Shown: positions 19,371-33,040 of the stretch, piece after piece | Layout: the number at the start of each line of letters is the position of its first letter | Position numbering within the stretch: position 1 is the stretch's first letter | Assembly (NCBI RefSeq): GCF_963675165.1 | Contig: NC_087391.1 | Location: forward strand, 639,001 to 703,000 | Reading direction: 5' to 3' | Source of the DNA: Halichondria panicea | Taxonomy: Eukaryota > Porifera > Demospongiae > Suberitida > Halichondriidae | DNA length: 64,000 bases | Translations under genes and position numbers: made by a program | The notes under the pieces: generated by a model | Told to the model about the DNA's origin: nothing | The model's input: only the letters and a program-made list of their open reading frames with translations | Databases searched by the model: none

Positions 19371-20822
19371 ATGAGTACGAGTTCGAGTCTAGACAACCCT
19401 ATTGATCAATACAGTCATCACGATGGATTTGAGATCTCTTTTGTGGAACCCCCGAAAGAGCTGCCACTAAAGTGCTCTATTTGCCTGGAGCTTCTCACTG
19501 ACCCCTGTATCCTCGATTGTGACTGTGGAAGCAACTTCTGTAAAATGTGTATTGAGACGGTCAAGAAAAAACGCTATCCTTGTCCCCTATGCCAGCAGCA
19601 ATTTACGACTATTTTCCCCAACAAGCAGCTACAGCGCACCCTCAATGGGCTAACGATCCACTGTCCCCACAAGGCAGATGGCTGCTCCTGGATGGACGAA
19701 CTTGGCAAGCTTAAGAAGCACCTCAATCGAATGCCATCCAGCGAGACAAGACTAGAAGGCTGTGGGCACACTGATGTGTTGTGTCAGTACTGCAAGACGT
19801 TCATTTCTCGTAAAGACATCCCTACACACGAAACTGAGACATGTCCAAAGAAGCCGCACACTTGTCAGTATTGCGGTCATTCCTCCGTCCTCGATGACAT
19901 CAGAGAGAACCACTGGCTCGTCTGCCCCCAGTTTCCTGTCCCCTGTCCATACGAGTGTGGAGAGAGACCCCAACGTCAGGGCCTCAAGATTCATGTTAAG
20001 AAAAAGTGTTTGTTGATCCCTGTACAGTGCAATTTTCAGTACGCTGGTTGTAAGGTGGAGATATCCCGACGAGACATGGCCAATCATCTGAAGGATAACG
20101 TCGTTGATCACATGACCTTGATGTCCATCAAACACAGAGAGGAAGTTAGCTCATTGAAAGAAACGAACAAACTTGTACAGAAAGAATGTGCTGATTTGAA
20201 GGGGGAGAACAAACGTTTGCAGTCCCAGTTGACTGGTGTTAATGGCGCAACTCAAAACTTGACATCTATAATGGTAAAATTGGAGATGCAATTAAAGCAC
20301 AAAGCTAGCGCTATTGTCCCTGTGCAACCACCTTCTTCTGAAGTACCTCCAGTGAGATTTGTGGTTACTGACGCAAAACATCTAAGACAACAGGAAAAAG
20401 AATGGAATTCTAAGCCATTTTTCTCAAAAAGTGGCTACAGTATGGTGTTAAATGTTCATTTATGTGGTAATAAGGATGGCTATGGTTCACATCTTTCTGT
20501 GTACACCTATATCGTTAAAGGGAAGTACGATCATCTGTTGATTTGGCCTTTCTTTGGTTCGGTGACCATTACACTAGAGGACCAGGAACTGGGAAACCAC
20601 TATACGTATTCACTGCTCTACACGCATGAACAGACTAACGGAGAAGGGGGTGCACGTGAACAAACTAACGGAGAAGAGGGTGCACGAAGATACCACGACA
20701 CTCTTACGAGCGGATGGGGATGGAGCAAGTTTATTGAGTTAAAGCACCTCAATCCTAACTTTTTGAAAGACGATTGCCTTGTGTTTCAAATTGATAATAT
20801 CAGCTTTTCCTATGATTTATAG
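19371..20822 (+). CDS. TRAF-type protein: RING, TRAF zinc fingers, coiled coil, MATH
   Basis: An intronless 483-residue frame. A RING lies at about 35-74 (C35-SI-C38, C50, C52, C57-KM-C60, C71-PL-C74). TRAF-type zinc fingers occupy about 95-235 (CPHKADGC, CQYCGHSS, CPYECGE). A coiled coil spans about 250-310. The C-terminus (about 325-483) is a MATH/TRAF-C domain (FFSKSGYSMVLNVHLCG; HLLIWPFFGSVTI). TRAFs are adaptor E3 ligases that link TNF-receptor, Toll/IL-1 or death-fold receptors to NF-kB and JNK signalling. The RING has no histidine: the usual CGH is CGS, with an extra nearby cysteine, so it may be an all-cysteine RING or a weak ligase. A 30-bp tandem duplication (EQTNGEGGAR/EQTNGEEGAR) lies inside the MATH domain. 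Orthology to a specific vertebrate TRAF is not clear. Confidence 0.92.
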   Translation: MSTSSSLDNPIDQYSHHDGFEISFVEPPKELPLKCSICLELLTDPCILDCDCGSNFCKMCIETVKKKRYPCPLCQQQFTTIFPNKQLQRTLNGLTIHCPHKADGCSWMDELGKLKKHLNRMPSSETRLEGCGHTDVLCQYCKTFISRKDIPTHETETCPKKPHTCQYCGHSSVLDDIRENHWLVCPQFPVPCPYECGERPQRQGLKIHVKKKCLLIPVQCNFQYAGCKVEISRRDMANHLKDNVVDHMTLMSIKHREEVSSLKETNKLVQKECADLKGENKRLQSQLTGVNGATQNLTSIMVKLEMQLKHKASAIVPVQPPSSEVPPVRFVVTDAKHLRQQEKEWNSKPFFSKSGYSMVLNVHLCGNKDGYGSHLSVYTYIVKGKYDHLLIWPFFGSVTITLEDQELGNHYTYSLLYTHEQTNGEGGAREQTNGEEGARRYHDTLTSGWGWSKFIELKHLNPNFLKDDCLVFQIDNISFSYDL

Positions 20823-21196
20823 TGAATTGTGTGATTGTGTGTATTTATAATTATGATTAATGGTCACGTTATTAATATTCCTATTCTGCTAATGTCCTTC
20901 CTTTTTCTGTTTTTTGTCACTACATTTGTAGTATTTTTGAAGAGGAATTGGAGGAACAAAGAAAGAAAGAAGGCCTGCGTAGCGGCTTGTACGTTAGTCG
21001 CGTGATTCCCAACAACTGCTTGTACTATCATGACGTCACAAAAAGATGTGGTTTTATTTCCATACCAACGCATTTCATTATCACTTGTTCTAATTGATGC
21101 CCACCTCAGCACCTCGGGGTACAAAGCAAACGATCAAAGCGATCACACCAACTACACAATTACACAAGACAAGCTAAGACACAGAGACTCTACAAG
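20823..21196. other. Intergenic, TRAF to CDC20
   Basis: 374-bp spacer containing the upstream region of CDC20, including CGCGTGATT and a TGACGTCA CRE-like octamer near 21030. No gene seen. Confidence 0.45.
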
Positions 21197-22799
21197 ATGA
21201 CAGCCATGACTCCTACTCGCTTCGAGCTCAGGACAACTCCCACACGCACTCCTTGTTTGACTGGAGGCAGATATACCCGACACAAGACCCCATCTCAGAG
21301 GAGCACCCCAGGCGATCGCTTCATCCCCAGCAGAGCCTCCACTGACCTCCAGTTTGCTCGGTTCAAGATGAGCAATCGTTTGACAGATGAGAACAGTCCA
21401 CCAGACAAGCAGATGCTTGACCAACTGCTGGGGTTGCAAGGCTTGAGCTCCTCCAGTAAAACCTTGGGCTTTAGCAGCACTCCTCAGCAAGGACGTCAAC
21501 AGAAACAATGTAAGTTACAACTAGTCAACGAATCATATATTCACTGGTTGTTTCACTTTGCAGATTGGCAGCAGTACACACCCAAGCGTCGAGTGTCCAC
21601 CAAGAAATCCAGACCTCGCAAGCTACCCAAGAGCGCTGATCGTGTTCTGGATGCCCCCAACTTACTCAATGACTTCTGTGAGTGGAGAAGCTATAATGTG
21701 TGCTTGTGTTTCATTGCCCCCCCCCTCCCTACAGACTTGAATGTACTCGATTGGAGCAGTACTGGAGTATTGGCCGTGGCATTGCGTGATACTGTCTACC
21801 TCCTCAACAAAGCTAGTGGAGCCATCGACCAGTTGAGTGTGTCCTCAAGTGAATACGTCTCCTCTTTGGCCTGGAACAAGACGGGCAAATATCTTGCCCT
21901 TGGTACCAGCAATGCAGAGATACAGGTAATACCTCTACCACTCACTGTGTGTATGTATCTCATCACCTTCTTTCCTCTCTCCTCTCCCAGCTGTGGGACG
22001 TGGCTGCCTCTAAGATGGTGAGGGGGGTCAAGAACCACACCTCTCGAATTAACAGTCTGGCCTGGAACACAACCAAAGGCCTCCTGTCCAGTGGCTCTCA
22101 AAAAGGCCTCGTACAGAACATGGACCCTCGACTGGCCCAGAGTCTTGTCTCATCCACTCAGGCCCACTCTCTGGATGTGTGTGGGCTAACGTGGGGCTCG
22201 GGGGGACGACTGTTGGCTAGCGGAGGCAATGACAATCTAGTCAAGATCTGGGACATGTACAACAAGGACCCTTGGACCCAACCAACCCACTCCCTCAAGC
22301 AACACTCAGCTGCAGTCAAGGTAACTAAGCTCTCCTGTGTGTACTGCTCCCCTTTTAATACTTGCTCTCTTTGTAGGCACTGAGCTGGTGTCCGTGGGAC
22401 TCTAGTACCCTCGCTACCGGAGGGGGCTCGGCTGACAAGACTATCTGTGTCTGGAACGCTTGTACTGGTGAACTCAAGAGCTCACGTGAGACGGGGGCAC
22501 AAGTCAGTGGACTAATATGGGCACCACAACACAAGGAGATCCTCTCGGCACACGGGAATCCAACCAATGAGCTTGCAGTTTGGTCATGTGACCCTTCTTC
22601 GTTTGAGCTGACATGTACTGGTCATCTGAGTGGGCACGAAGACAGAGTGTTACATATGGTAGCATCTCCAGGAGGGGAGACCGTCGTGAGTGCCGGGGCT
22701 GACGAGACTCTGAGGTTCTGGAAGATCTTTACCAACAACAAAGCCAAAGCCATCTCGAGCAAAACAGACTCTCTAGCTCTCACTAACTTTATTAGGTAG
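21197..22799 (+). CDS. CDC20: Cell division cycle protein 20 (APC/C activator)
   Basis: Five exons (21197-21509, 21564-21677, 21735-21925, 21991-22320, 22377-22799) give 456 residues. The N-terminal tail contains the C-box DRFIP at residues 40-44, which docks on the anaphase-promoting complex. A seven-bladed WD40 propeller follows (LNVLDWSSTGVLAVAL; ASGGNDNLVKIWD; ADETLRFWKIF). The protein ends FIR, the Ile-Arg tail that binds APC3. The blade signature LATGGGSADKTICVWN and the sequence between C-box and propeller favour Cdc20 over Cdh1/FZR1. No KEN box was noticed in the N-terminal tail. The start ATG opens MTAMTPTRFEL; a second ATG follows three codons later. The gene converges on DHTKD1, with 168 bp between stop codons. 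Confidence 0.96.
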
Positions 22800-22967
22800 C
22801 GTTTTATACCTGATCATTCCATAATTATTATCTTAATTTGTATTAATTGATTCTTTTATAATTATTATATTTCTTGTGTTTGTTTATCAAGATTGGAATT
22901 GCTGAAAAAATATCTTATTTTCCGATAATAAATATTCTATATAAATTCTAGCTACATGTAGCTACAG

Positions 22968-23589
22968 CTATGACTGTTTGTTGGGGAAAGTGTCTGTTAA
23001 CAATTGCTTTGCCTCGTCAGCATGTGTTTTGGCCACACCCACTGCAGTGGCTGGACACACTTTCCTACTAACCAGCGACAACTGAGAGGGGGGGGGGGGT
23101 ATGATCACATGATACAGTCAAAAGATCACATGACTGTACTTACATCAACTCCTAGCAGTTTTCTAAACCTTGGAGCAACAAACGCCCACGGCCCCATATT
23201 CTCAGGCTCCTCTTGACTCCACACAAACTCTACATGTGTGTAAAGTGTAAAGTGTGAGGTGTGTGTGTGTGGGTGTGTGTGGGTGTGAGAGGTGTGGGTG
23301 TGTGTGTGTGTGTGTGTGTGTGGGTGATGTACGTACCTTTAGCTTTGGGGAACTTGGACAGTTGCTGTGCCAGCAGGCCTCCGGGGAATGGACAGAGGAG
23401 CTGCAGAGTGAGGAGGGGAGGGGGTAGTACACATGAGAGAGAGTGGGTCAACATGATAAGTACCTCTAGTCTGATAATAGCAGTATCTGTGAGACCAGCC
23501 TCAGCCCTGTGCTTGTCCAGAGTGTAGTAATGCTTCCCTGAGCAGAACACCAGTCTATGCACCCTGTCAACACGTGCGTGTGTGTGTGT

Positions 23590-23660
<71 letters not shown>

Positions 23661-26600
23661 AGAAAGGTGAGGGATGGATAGTGGGTGTGAGAGTACAGAG
23701 CACTTACTTGCCAGGATCTACTACTGTACTGTCTGTCAGCACTGGCTCAAATGTTGTACCAGGTCCCATCTCAGATAAGCTGGATACAGCAGCCTACAAG
23801 GTCACATGACACACAGTATCACACGAGGACACACAGACTCACTGGTAGTCTGAGGAGAGTCTTGGGGGACTGAACAATCAAAGGCTTCCGGAAGTTGCGA
23901 ACCATCTGTATAAAATATTGATCATACATCTTAAGAACTGTACATGCATGTTTCACATGTAATATGAATTTAACCACCTGATTACTATTTGAAGCCTAGG
24001 TATGTAAAATAGCTAACTGTAAGTACCGTAAACGTTGAAATTTTCGACGGGTGTTTAATTTCGTTTTTTTCGTCCTTGGACTCAACGCACGAAATTAAAT
24101 ATATACGTGGGTGTACGTGTACGTGGTAGCCACACCTACGTTAATATAACGGACGAAAATTTATGCGCACGAAATTTAAGAATTGTGGGCCTAGTGCAGA
24201 AAGTGCGAAATTTTGATGCGTCGAAAATTTCAACGTTTACGGTAGTGAAATGTTCAATGAGCTGAAGTACATGTACAACATAGAAAATGTTGTGGCTTTG
24301 GTTAATTCTCTGTTGAGAGCCATGAATTATTTATGTGCACCTGTCTCCTCAGCAGATGGAAGTATTGTGCTGGTGTGGTAGGGTGGGCCACGTGCATGTT
24401 GACACTATCACCATCTCCACTCCCCTCACAACTGTCACAGAGTTGCAAGAACCGCTCCACATGAGAGGACGAGTGATCAGGGCCGGCACCATCAAAGCCA
24501 TGAGGTAGCAGCATCACAAGACCACTCTGTAGCAACCACTTGCTCTCTCCACTGCATATAAAAGTGTCTATGATCGTCTGAGCTCCATTGAAGAAATCTC
24601 CAAACTGAGCCTCCCACAGCACGAGGTGTTGAGGGCTCTCTATACTCACACCGTACTCATATCCCAGGACAGCCTCCTCACTCAGAGGACTGTTGGCCAC
24701 CTGGTGGGGGAGGGGGTGGTTAGAATGGGGAAAGAGTACGGGATATTGGTCGGGGAGAGGTAAGAGTGATGGGGCTACCTTACTACACTAGCTCTTACCT
24801 CGAGGAAGGCTGCTTGATCTGGAGAAAGGTCATTGAGAGGGATATACGCTGACTCAGACTCCTGACACACTATCATAGCATGGCGATGACTAAACGTTCC
24901 CCTGCCAACATCTTGGCCACTCAAGCGCACATTAAACCCTGTTGATAAACACAGTAATTAGCGTACACAGTTGTAGGTACATGTATATAAGGTACTTACC
25001 TTGGAGCAGTAGAGTGCCCATAGCCAGAGCTTCAGCAGTCGCCCAGTCCAACCCATTTCCCGAGGTCAGTCGCCGCAGTCTCTCCTCTACATGAGAGCTG
25101 ACCAGTCGAGGGTGAACACTCTGTAGAAACAGAGGTCAGGGAGGTCATCATACACGTACACAGAGGTCAGGGAGGTCATCATACACGTACACAGAGGTCA
25201 GGGAAGTCACCATACACATACACAGAAGGCACACTCACCAGTCTCTCTGGATATTGAACAGACTTTGAACCCACAAACTTAAGCAGATCAGTTGGACAGC
25301 CAGTGTCCCAGCGTGTGATGCTGGAGGGGGCGTCGACCATTCCCTGCCACACCCCCTTCAAATGCCTTTGCTGGGGGAGGGAGAGTGTTACTATAGTGAC
25401 AGATGATAGCTAGATAAGTATTACCTGTGGATGGTGGGAGGAGCTCTTCATTAGACACTGATCGAGGTGGGCGTGGCACTTACTTAATATCTCATCTCTC
25501 TCCTCTTTGGTCAGCACTCCTTCGTTCTGAGAGGTCAAAGGTTAAACATCACCACCCCAGAGGAGCAGGTGCTTACCTCCAATGCATGAGCGTATGTGTC
25601 AGGGACGGTGGGACGAGACTCAATGACCTTGTACATGCCAGGTTGTGTGAGGGAAGGGTTGTCCAACTCATTGTGACCCCTGTGAACTCGGACACTAATA
25701 AGAGCTGACAATGAATGTTAGCCTCTCACCATCTCCTGAAACACACCATATTGATTATCACATCCTTCTCAAACTGTCTCCGATAATCCATCGCTATGTT
25801 AGTTGCTCTGGCAACCTCCTGCAACATCAATTGAATATAAATTATCACGACAATGTACAATCAAACACAAAATTTAATACTGCACCAGTAATAATACCAA
25901 GTGCAGTGCACATAACACATGTAATTATAGAGCATGCATACACTATCGAAATGGAGCATTTTGATCCAAGAGCATCACTGATATACATTAGATATAGGCT
26001 TTTCAAAGTGCTACAAAACGCATTTTTAATTGTAGAAGTACATGTAATTCAAGTTATGGGCAGTCAAAGATAGCTCTCGAAACAGGCTCATTTCAAATAT
26101 AATGGCCACAGCATCTTTGAACAGTCATAACTTTAGCTCTGTCGGTACAATCACATGAATTTTACGATTTTCTAAAAACTTACAATGAGCTCATTAAGAT
26201 GGTGTCATAAGTCTATTTGGGGCCTGTTTTTGACAAATACCATAGGTTATAGTCCATAGTATTTTTCCGAAAATGAAAAATGATGGCCCATTCCAAATTT
26301 GAGATTTGAGCATATATACCATCTGAACAGGCTCCTTCTAAGCTTTCAGGACTATCAAACCGACTCTAGTACTCAGTAATTCTACAAATCCAGGAGACCA
26401 TATAATACATGATACAGGGGTTATGTTACTTGCCTCAGGATGATCTCCATTCACGTGGAGGATGGGTGCTCCGATGACACGCCCAACATCTGACGGCTGT
26501 TGCCACGAGCGACCATACGTAGCATCTGTAGTGAAACCTAACTGGTTGTTGACTATAAGATGTATGCTGCCGCCGAGGTCAAAGTGCGGATGAGCGTTGA

Positions 26601-28700
26601 GAGAAAAGGTCTCTAGTACAATACCCTGTGCTGCAAACGAAGCATCTCCATGCACTTGCACGGTCATCACCTATGTTAGGTGTGAGGGTGTGCGAGGTGT
26701 GAGGTGTGAGATGTGAGGGTGTGAGATGTGAGGGAGTGTGAGTAGCCTCGATTCCAGGCCGCACTTCCCGCTAGGGAAGTGGGCCTGGTATCGACTGCTT
26801 GCGCATGCGCTAATATCCCCCCGGTATCTGGGGGCTTTGGATAACATCGTTTATGCTCAGTAAAACTATGACATCACAACGAAAGGAAGTGGATTGAAGG
26901 AAGTAGATAGAAAGTTCGATGAAGGTTTCTAGCCCATCGGATAGCATTCTCTGATAGCTACCCTTAGCCTGCTATGTTAACAAAAGACTCACAGCCTGCA
27001 ACAGTGTGGATGACGATCGTCTGAAAGGAGTGACGGCTGATAAGAGCCTATATGGACAGGCCACGCCCATTTAACACTAACTTTGGTGAAAGTCTACTAT
27101 ACTACTGCTACTGATTCTATCAGAAGAAAATAGCAGCTAGTACAACAAACCTACACAGCTCTGTTTCTAGCTAGCTAGCTATATAGCTCTGTGTATGACT
27201 TTTAGGATATTTTCTCTGATGTATCCAGTATTATAGAAATATTTACGGGAAAAAATCCAATAATTTGGCGCATGCGCAAGCAGTCGATAGCAGGCCTTCT
27301 TTCAAAGGCCGGTGAAGGAGGCTAGAGTGTGAGATGTGAGGGTAATGACTCACCTCTGAGGACTGAACGTCAGGTGAGTAAGGTCCTGTCTTACTAGAGA
27401 GATCTCTTCCTCTTGCCTTGCCCATGGCCACTGGATTAACAGCTTCCAGATGAGAGGGATTGGGTAGCAAGGACACGTGGAGTGGTCCAGGTAGGTTCAC
27501 ACTAGATACTAGAGGGAAGAGGGGGGCAGTAGGGAGTGTTAGAGCTATGGGGAGGGAGGGCAGTAGGGAGTGTTAGAGCTAGGGGGAGGGAGGGCAGTAG
27601 GGAGTGTTAGAGCTATGGGGAGGGGGGCAGTATAGTGTGCCAGGCAGTCAGAGCTAGCCTAAGGGCTTACCAAGATGAGAGACAACATCTCCAGTACAGG
27701 GGGCACCCTCAGGGAAATCTGCATTGCCCTGTAGCTGTACACACATACACAAAGAATATCAAGGAATATTCCTACAATGTTCCACACCCTGCTTGTGTGT
27801 GGGCTATTAACAAATTCGAAGTAGATACCTTATGGAAGAGAGCCTCCGGAGGAAGACCTAGTAGACCAGTGAGGAGGTTAAGCCGTCCTCTGTGAGGCAT
27901 ACACACCATCACATCCCTCACACCTCTCCCACCCGCCCCCGCAAACAACCATTCAAAGAAAACCATCATAGACTCCGCCCCCTCACCACTGTAACGCTTG
28001 ACTGACCCAAATCTCTTCCCCAGGAACGAATCAAACGCTTGAGACGTGAGGAGAAGCTCCGATATACGATGTTGTTGACTGAGGGTCAAAGGTGAATGAC
28101 GAGAACTCTCATAGTGACGAACCATCCACTCTCTCTCAGCTTCATTCTGAGGTCAGAGGTCAGAGGTTAAACGAAAAAGGTTACATAGTAACAGGGACTC
28201 ACTGTCATGGCGCTAGCGTCCAATGACATTGGACCACTGTACATGTCTCTGAGGTAATCAACTGCCTCCGTTACAGTCGCAGTGGAGGCAGGAAAAGAGA
28301 AGAGGATGTCTTGTGTGTGTACGCTGTCCTGTGGGTCAAGTCCATAGCTCTCAGGGAGTAAGGAGGTGGGGAAGGTGGGTGTGGTCAGTCCAAGGGGGTC
28401 CAATGAGGCAACAGAGTGACCGAGTGACTGATAAGCAGTTGCTAATCGCCAGAGGTTGCCCTCAGCAACACGAGACTTGAGAGACTCTGAACTAGGGAGA
28501 CCTACAGAAATATGGAGTAGAGATAATTTTATACAACACTGCACTGGGTCACATGCACTAGCTGGATCATCACATGCGCCCTGCTCCAGCTCACCATGAC
28601 TGGACTCGAGAGATGGTCTCCTTCTGTGCCCAAAGCATTGCTTGGTATGATAGCTCCGTGTGCGTGTGTAGCCTCCTCTGTGCAGCAATGCTCGCAGCAT
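22968..28700 (-). CDS. DHTKD1: 2-oxoadipate dehydrogenase E1 component
   Basis: Nineteen minus-strand exons give 910 residues (human 919): 28700-28595, 28501-28203, 28146-27829, 27728-27671, 27508-27354, 26670-26434, 25818-25730, 25679-25577, 25526-25425, 25370-25239, 25120-25000, 24938-24799, 24700-24341, 23905-23843, 23793-23708, 23563-23464, 23400-23337, 23229-23144, 23081-22968. It decarboxylates 2-oxoadipate in mitochondrial Lys/Trp/hydroxylysine breakdown with thiamine diphosphate. The arginine-rich start [19 protein letters not shown] looks like a mitochondrial presequence. E1 motifs are [24 protein letters not shown] with VNNQLGF (ThDP/Mg), [23 protein letters not shown] and [12 protein letters not shown]. 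The N-terminal region is short, as in DHTKD1 and unlike OGDH. The intron at 25819-26433 has a GC donor. Several introns hold repeats. Confidence 0.96.
23257..23657 (+). repeat. TG-rich microsatellites in DHTKD1 introns
   Basis: Two tracts (about 23257-23324 and 23577-23657) are TG on the + strand, that is CA in the DHTKD1 transcript. They lie directly upstream of splice acceptors (exons ending at 23229 and 23563). Confidence 0.85.
24026..24242. mobile_element. TIR element, CCGTAAACGTTGAAA family
   Basis: About 217 bp with 24-bp perfect terminal inverted repeats beginning CCGTAAACGTTGAAATTTTC, flanked by TA on both sides. It lies in a DHTKD1 intron and is non-coding. It shares the terminal CCGTA with the other families here but differs internally. 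Confidence 0.9.
25131..25226. repeat. 31-bp minisatellite, three copies
   Basis: The unit AGAGGTCAGGGAGGTCATCA... (31 bp) is repeated three times, the last slightly diverged, in a DHTKD1 intron between the exons at 25000-25120 and 25239-25370. Confidence 0.85.
26270..26350. repeat. Dispersed repeat fragment shared with 55970-56035 and 58790-58860
   Basis: The phrase GGC(C/G)CATTCCAAATTT, then AGATTTGAGC, then ACCATCTGAA, then GGCTC and TTCTAAG occurs here, inside the GC-AG intron of DHTKD1, and in both PARP/SNX units downstream. It is an interspersed repeat of unknown type; a related piece may lie near 31730-31870. Confidence 0.6.
26743..27324. mobile_element. Foldback element, TAGCCTCGATTCCAGGCC ends
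   Basis: About 580 bp. The left end is TAGCCTCGATTCCAGGCC and the right end GGAGGCTA. A subterminal 19-bp perfect inverted repeat (CGACTGCTTGCGCATGCGC near 26793 and its complement near 27268) closes the fold. The flanks carry a 9-bp direct repeat GAGTGTGAG. It lies in a DHTKD1 intron and is non-coding. Related ends occur at 48454-49188 and 30866-30899. Confidence 0.75.
27526..27630. repeat. 34-35-bp minisatellite, three copies
   Basis: Three near-identical units of GCAGTAGGGAGTGTTAGAGC plus a G-rich end lie in the DHTKD1 intron between 27508 and 27671 (TC-rich in the transcript, before the acceptor). Confidence 0.85.
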
Positions 28701-28850
28701 TCTTGTATTTGCTGCTTTATTCTATATAGAGCGCACCGTGGTGGGAGTTGCTCCTTGGAGAATCCTCTCCTCTTATGTCAAACTATTAGTGGGCGTGTCC
28801 CTCAAGGCCCAGGATCATGTGATCACAGCCCACCTCCCTTCACTGTGAGT
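28701..28850. promoter_or_regulatory. L2HGDH/DHTKD1: Divergent promoter, DHTKD1 / L2HGDH
   Basis: About 150 bp between the DHTKD1 start (28700, minus) and the preferred L2HGDH start (28851, plus). The L2HGDH frame is open upstream to 28596, so part of this interval could instead be coding or 5' UTR. Shared control of two mitochondrial 2-oxoacid enzymes is inferred. Confidence 0.5.
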
Positions 28851-31196
<2,346 letters not shown>

Positions 31197-31382
31197 CTAT
31201 AAGACAGACTGTATATAATAATATAATTATGGTATCATGTTGTCGTTATGTTTCAAGAAAATTAATAGTTATTGTTTTTTAATAATTGGAATTTTTTATT
31301 AATTTCAGGTAGTGACAAAAAATAATTATAAATTTATTGAGAAGTATAACATGAGTCAGTGATGAATCTTAGGTACATGTAA

Positions 31383-33040
31383 CTATGGTGGTTTGTTCAA
31401 TATCTTGAACCCTTTCATTCTGAACAGGTAGTTCACTCCAGAGCTGATGGTAGCCACTCCTGTCAACACCCTGTATATAACAATACTAGTAACCGTGATC
31501 ATAAGAATAGCTAACACCGTACCATAGAGTCTGTAGCAGGGGTGTGGTCGTTGCCTGACACATGGCGGACAAGAGGGGTGCTCCTACACTCATTAGTTGC
31601 AGACCAGTCGTCACCTACACACACACACAGACACACACACACACACAGACAGTGGGAGATGGGATCAATGTATTCAGGGAAGATCTGCCATTGGGTTACT
31701 AATTTGATTTCAACCAAAGCAAACTTCATAGTCTGAACATTTGGACCCAAAAAAGTAATTTGTTAGAACTTTCACAAGAGCTACAAAATGCAATCTTACA
31801 GATTTAAAATTGGACAATCCCACGTACAGCCTGAGTACTCCGTAACTAGAGTTCTGATGGCAACAATTTTCACACAATAATTATGCTTAGCAGGGCTGCA
31901 TTGAGGGGGGGGGGGCGAGGGGGGTAATTCGCCCCTCCTAGGATCTGGCAGATTCATTTGTACTGCAATCTATAATTCTGATGACTTCGCCCCTCCTACA
32001 TTTTTAAATTGCCCAATTCGCCCCCCCTGATCCAAAATTCTGGATGCAGCCCTGCTTTGGCTATAGTCAAATTTTCAAAACAAAAAAGAGTGAATTTATC
32101 GAACTTGTATAACTTACTTTCCCGAGGGTATTGGGGGTGACTTGCACAGTGGACCTCTGAATGTCCCAATACCTCCTCCATGTACGCTGGAGTCAATAGT
32201 CACTCATAACAACACAAGGAGAGTGGGTGGAGCTTACTGGTGGGGGGAGGGTGGTGTAGCGAAGGTAGAAGCTGGCCCCTATCAACAGAACATCTCGTCC
32301 CAGGACCAACACCACGAGAGGGACTAGATAGTACAAAGGTTAATAGTACGAGGGTTAATTAGAGGGTGTGTGATATATAGACTGTGTACCAGGTAGTAGT
32401 CCAGCGTAGGTCATGCTTACACACACTACACTCATAAACACTTTGTCAGCCAGAGGGTCCAGTACAGAGCCTAGATTTGAAGACTGACCCTTGAACTTTC
32501 GAGCAATATAACCATCTAACTGTGAGAGAGAGAGGGGAGTAAGATTATTGATTATTACAGTCAGTGACATTCTCACAATATCAGTGACTCCGACGATAGC
32601 AAATAAGCTGATAGCCCAAGAGTAGTTTCCCTCCACCACCAGGTAGCCAGTCACTGGGGACAAGGCAATGCGAGCCACTGACAGCAAGTTAGGTACAGTC
32701 AGTATGTTCTCCTACACACACAGTACAAGATATGGTACATGGTATATATATACATGGTATAGGGAATAAGTAACAGTACCTTTTCCAGCCTCTCCCAGTC
32801 GTGTCTGGGCTGTGAGTAGCTCCTGCTGACTTGTCCATGACCTCTCACTGATAGCAACCCTCCAGATCTTGTCAGACAGCAAGCACTTCTCTGAGTGCAT
32901 CTCCAGCAGCACAGCATGACTCCACGTGGGTACGATACGTGTGTATGAAGCCAGCAAAGCATCTGCAAGAAGAGGCTGTACATTAGGGGGAGGGGCTGAA
33001 AATAAGGGCTGCAAACTGGGGAGGGGCTGCCATTACACAT
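31383..33040 (-). CDS. CRLS1: Cardiolipin synthase (CMP-forming)
   Basis: Seven minus-strand exons: 33040-32780, 32711-32577, 32519-32390, 32323-32238, 32186-32118, 31614-31523, 31470-31383. They give 286 residues (260 if the internal ATG at 32962 is used). The enzyme joins CDP-diacylglycerol and phosphatidylglycerol in the inner mitochondrial membrane. The CDP-alcohol phosphotransferase signature is present: DG-YI-AR-(9)-G-SVL-D-PLA-D. The preceding segment LSVARIALSPVTGYLVVEG matches CRLS1, and hydrophobic helices follow (VVLVLGRDVLLIGASFYLRY). The N-terminus is rich in Arg, Ser and Cys with few acidic residues, as expected of a mitochondrial presequence. A second reading frame of exon 1 is also open but is out of phase with exon 2. 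Confidence 0.93.

Noticed and set aside
25711-26073. 120-residue + strand frame within DHTKD1
   Set aside because: It lies across a DHTKD1 exon in antisense and the GC-AG intron; composition is AT-rich intronic and there is no recognisable domain.
28596-28850. In-frame upstream extension of L2HGDH
   Set aside because: Open, but Cys-rich and unlike a mitochondrial presequence, and it overlaps DHTKD1 exon 1 in antisense. Kept only as an alternative start in the L2HGDH entry.
32699-33014. Alternative frame through CRLS1 exon 1 (LLASYTRIVPTWSHAVLLEM...)
   Set aside because: It is open, but does not join exon 2 in phase; the chosen frame gives an Arg/Ser-rich presequence and continues into the conserved NILTVPNLLSVARI segment.
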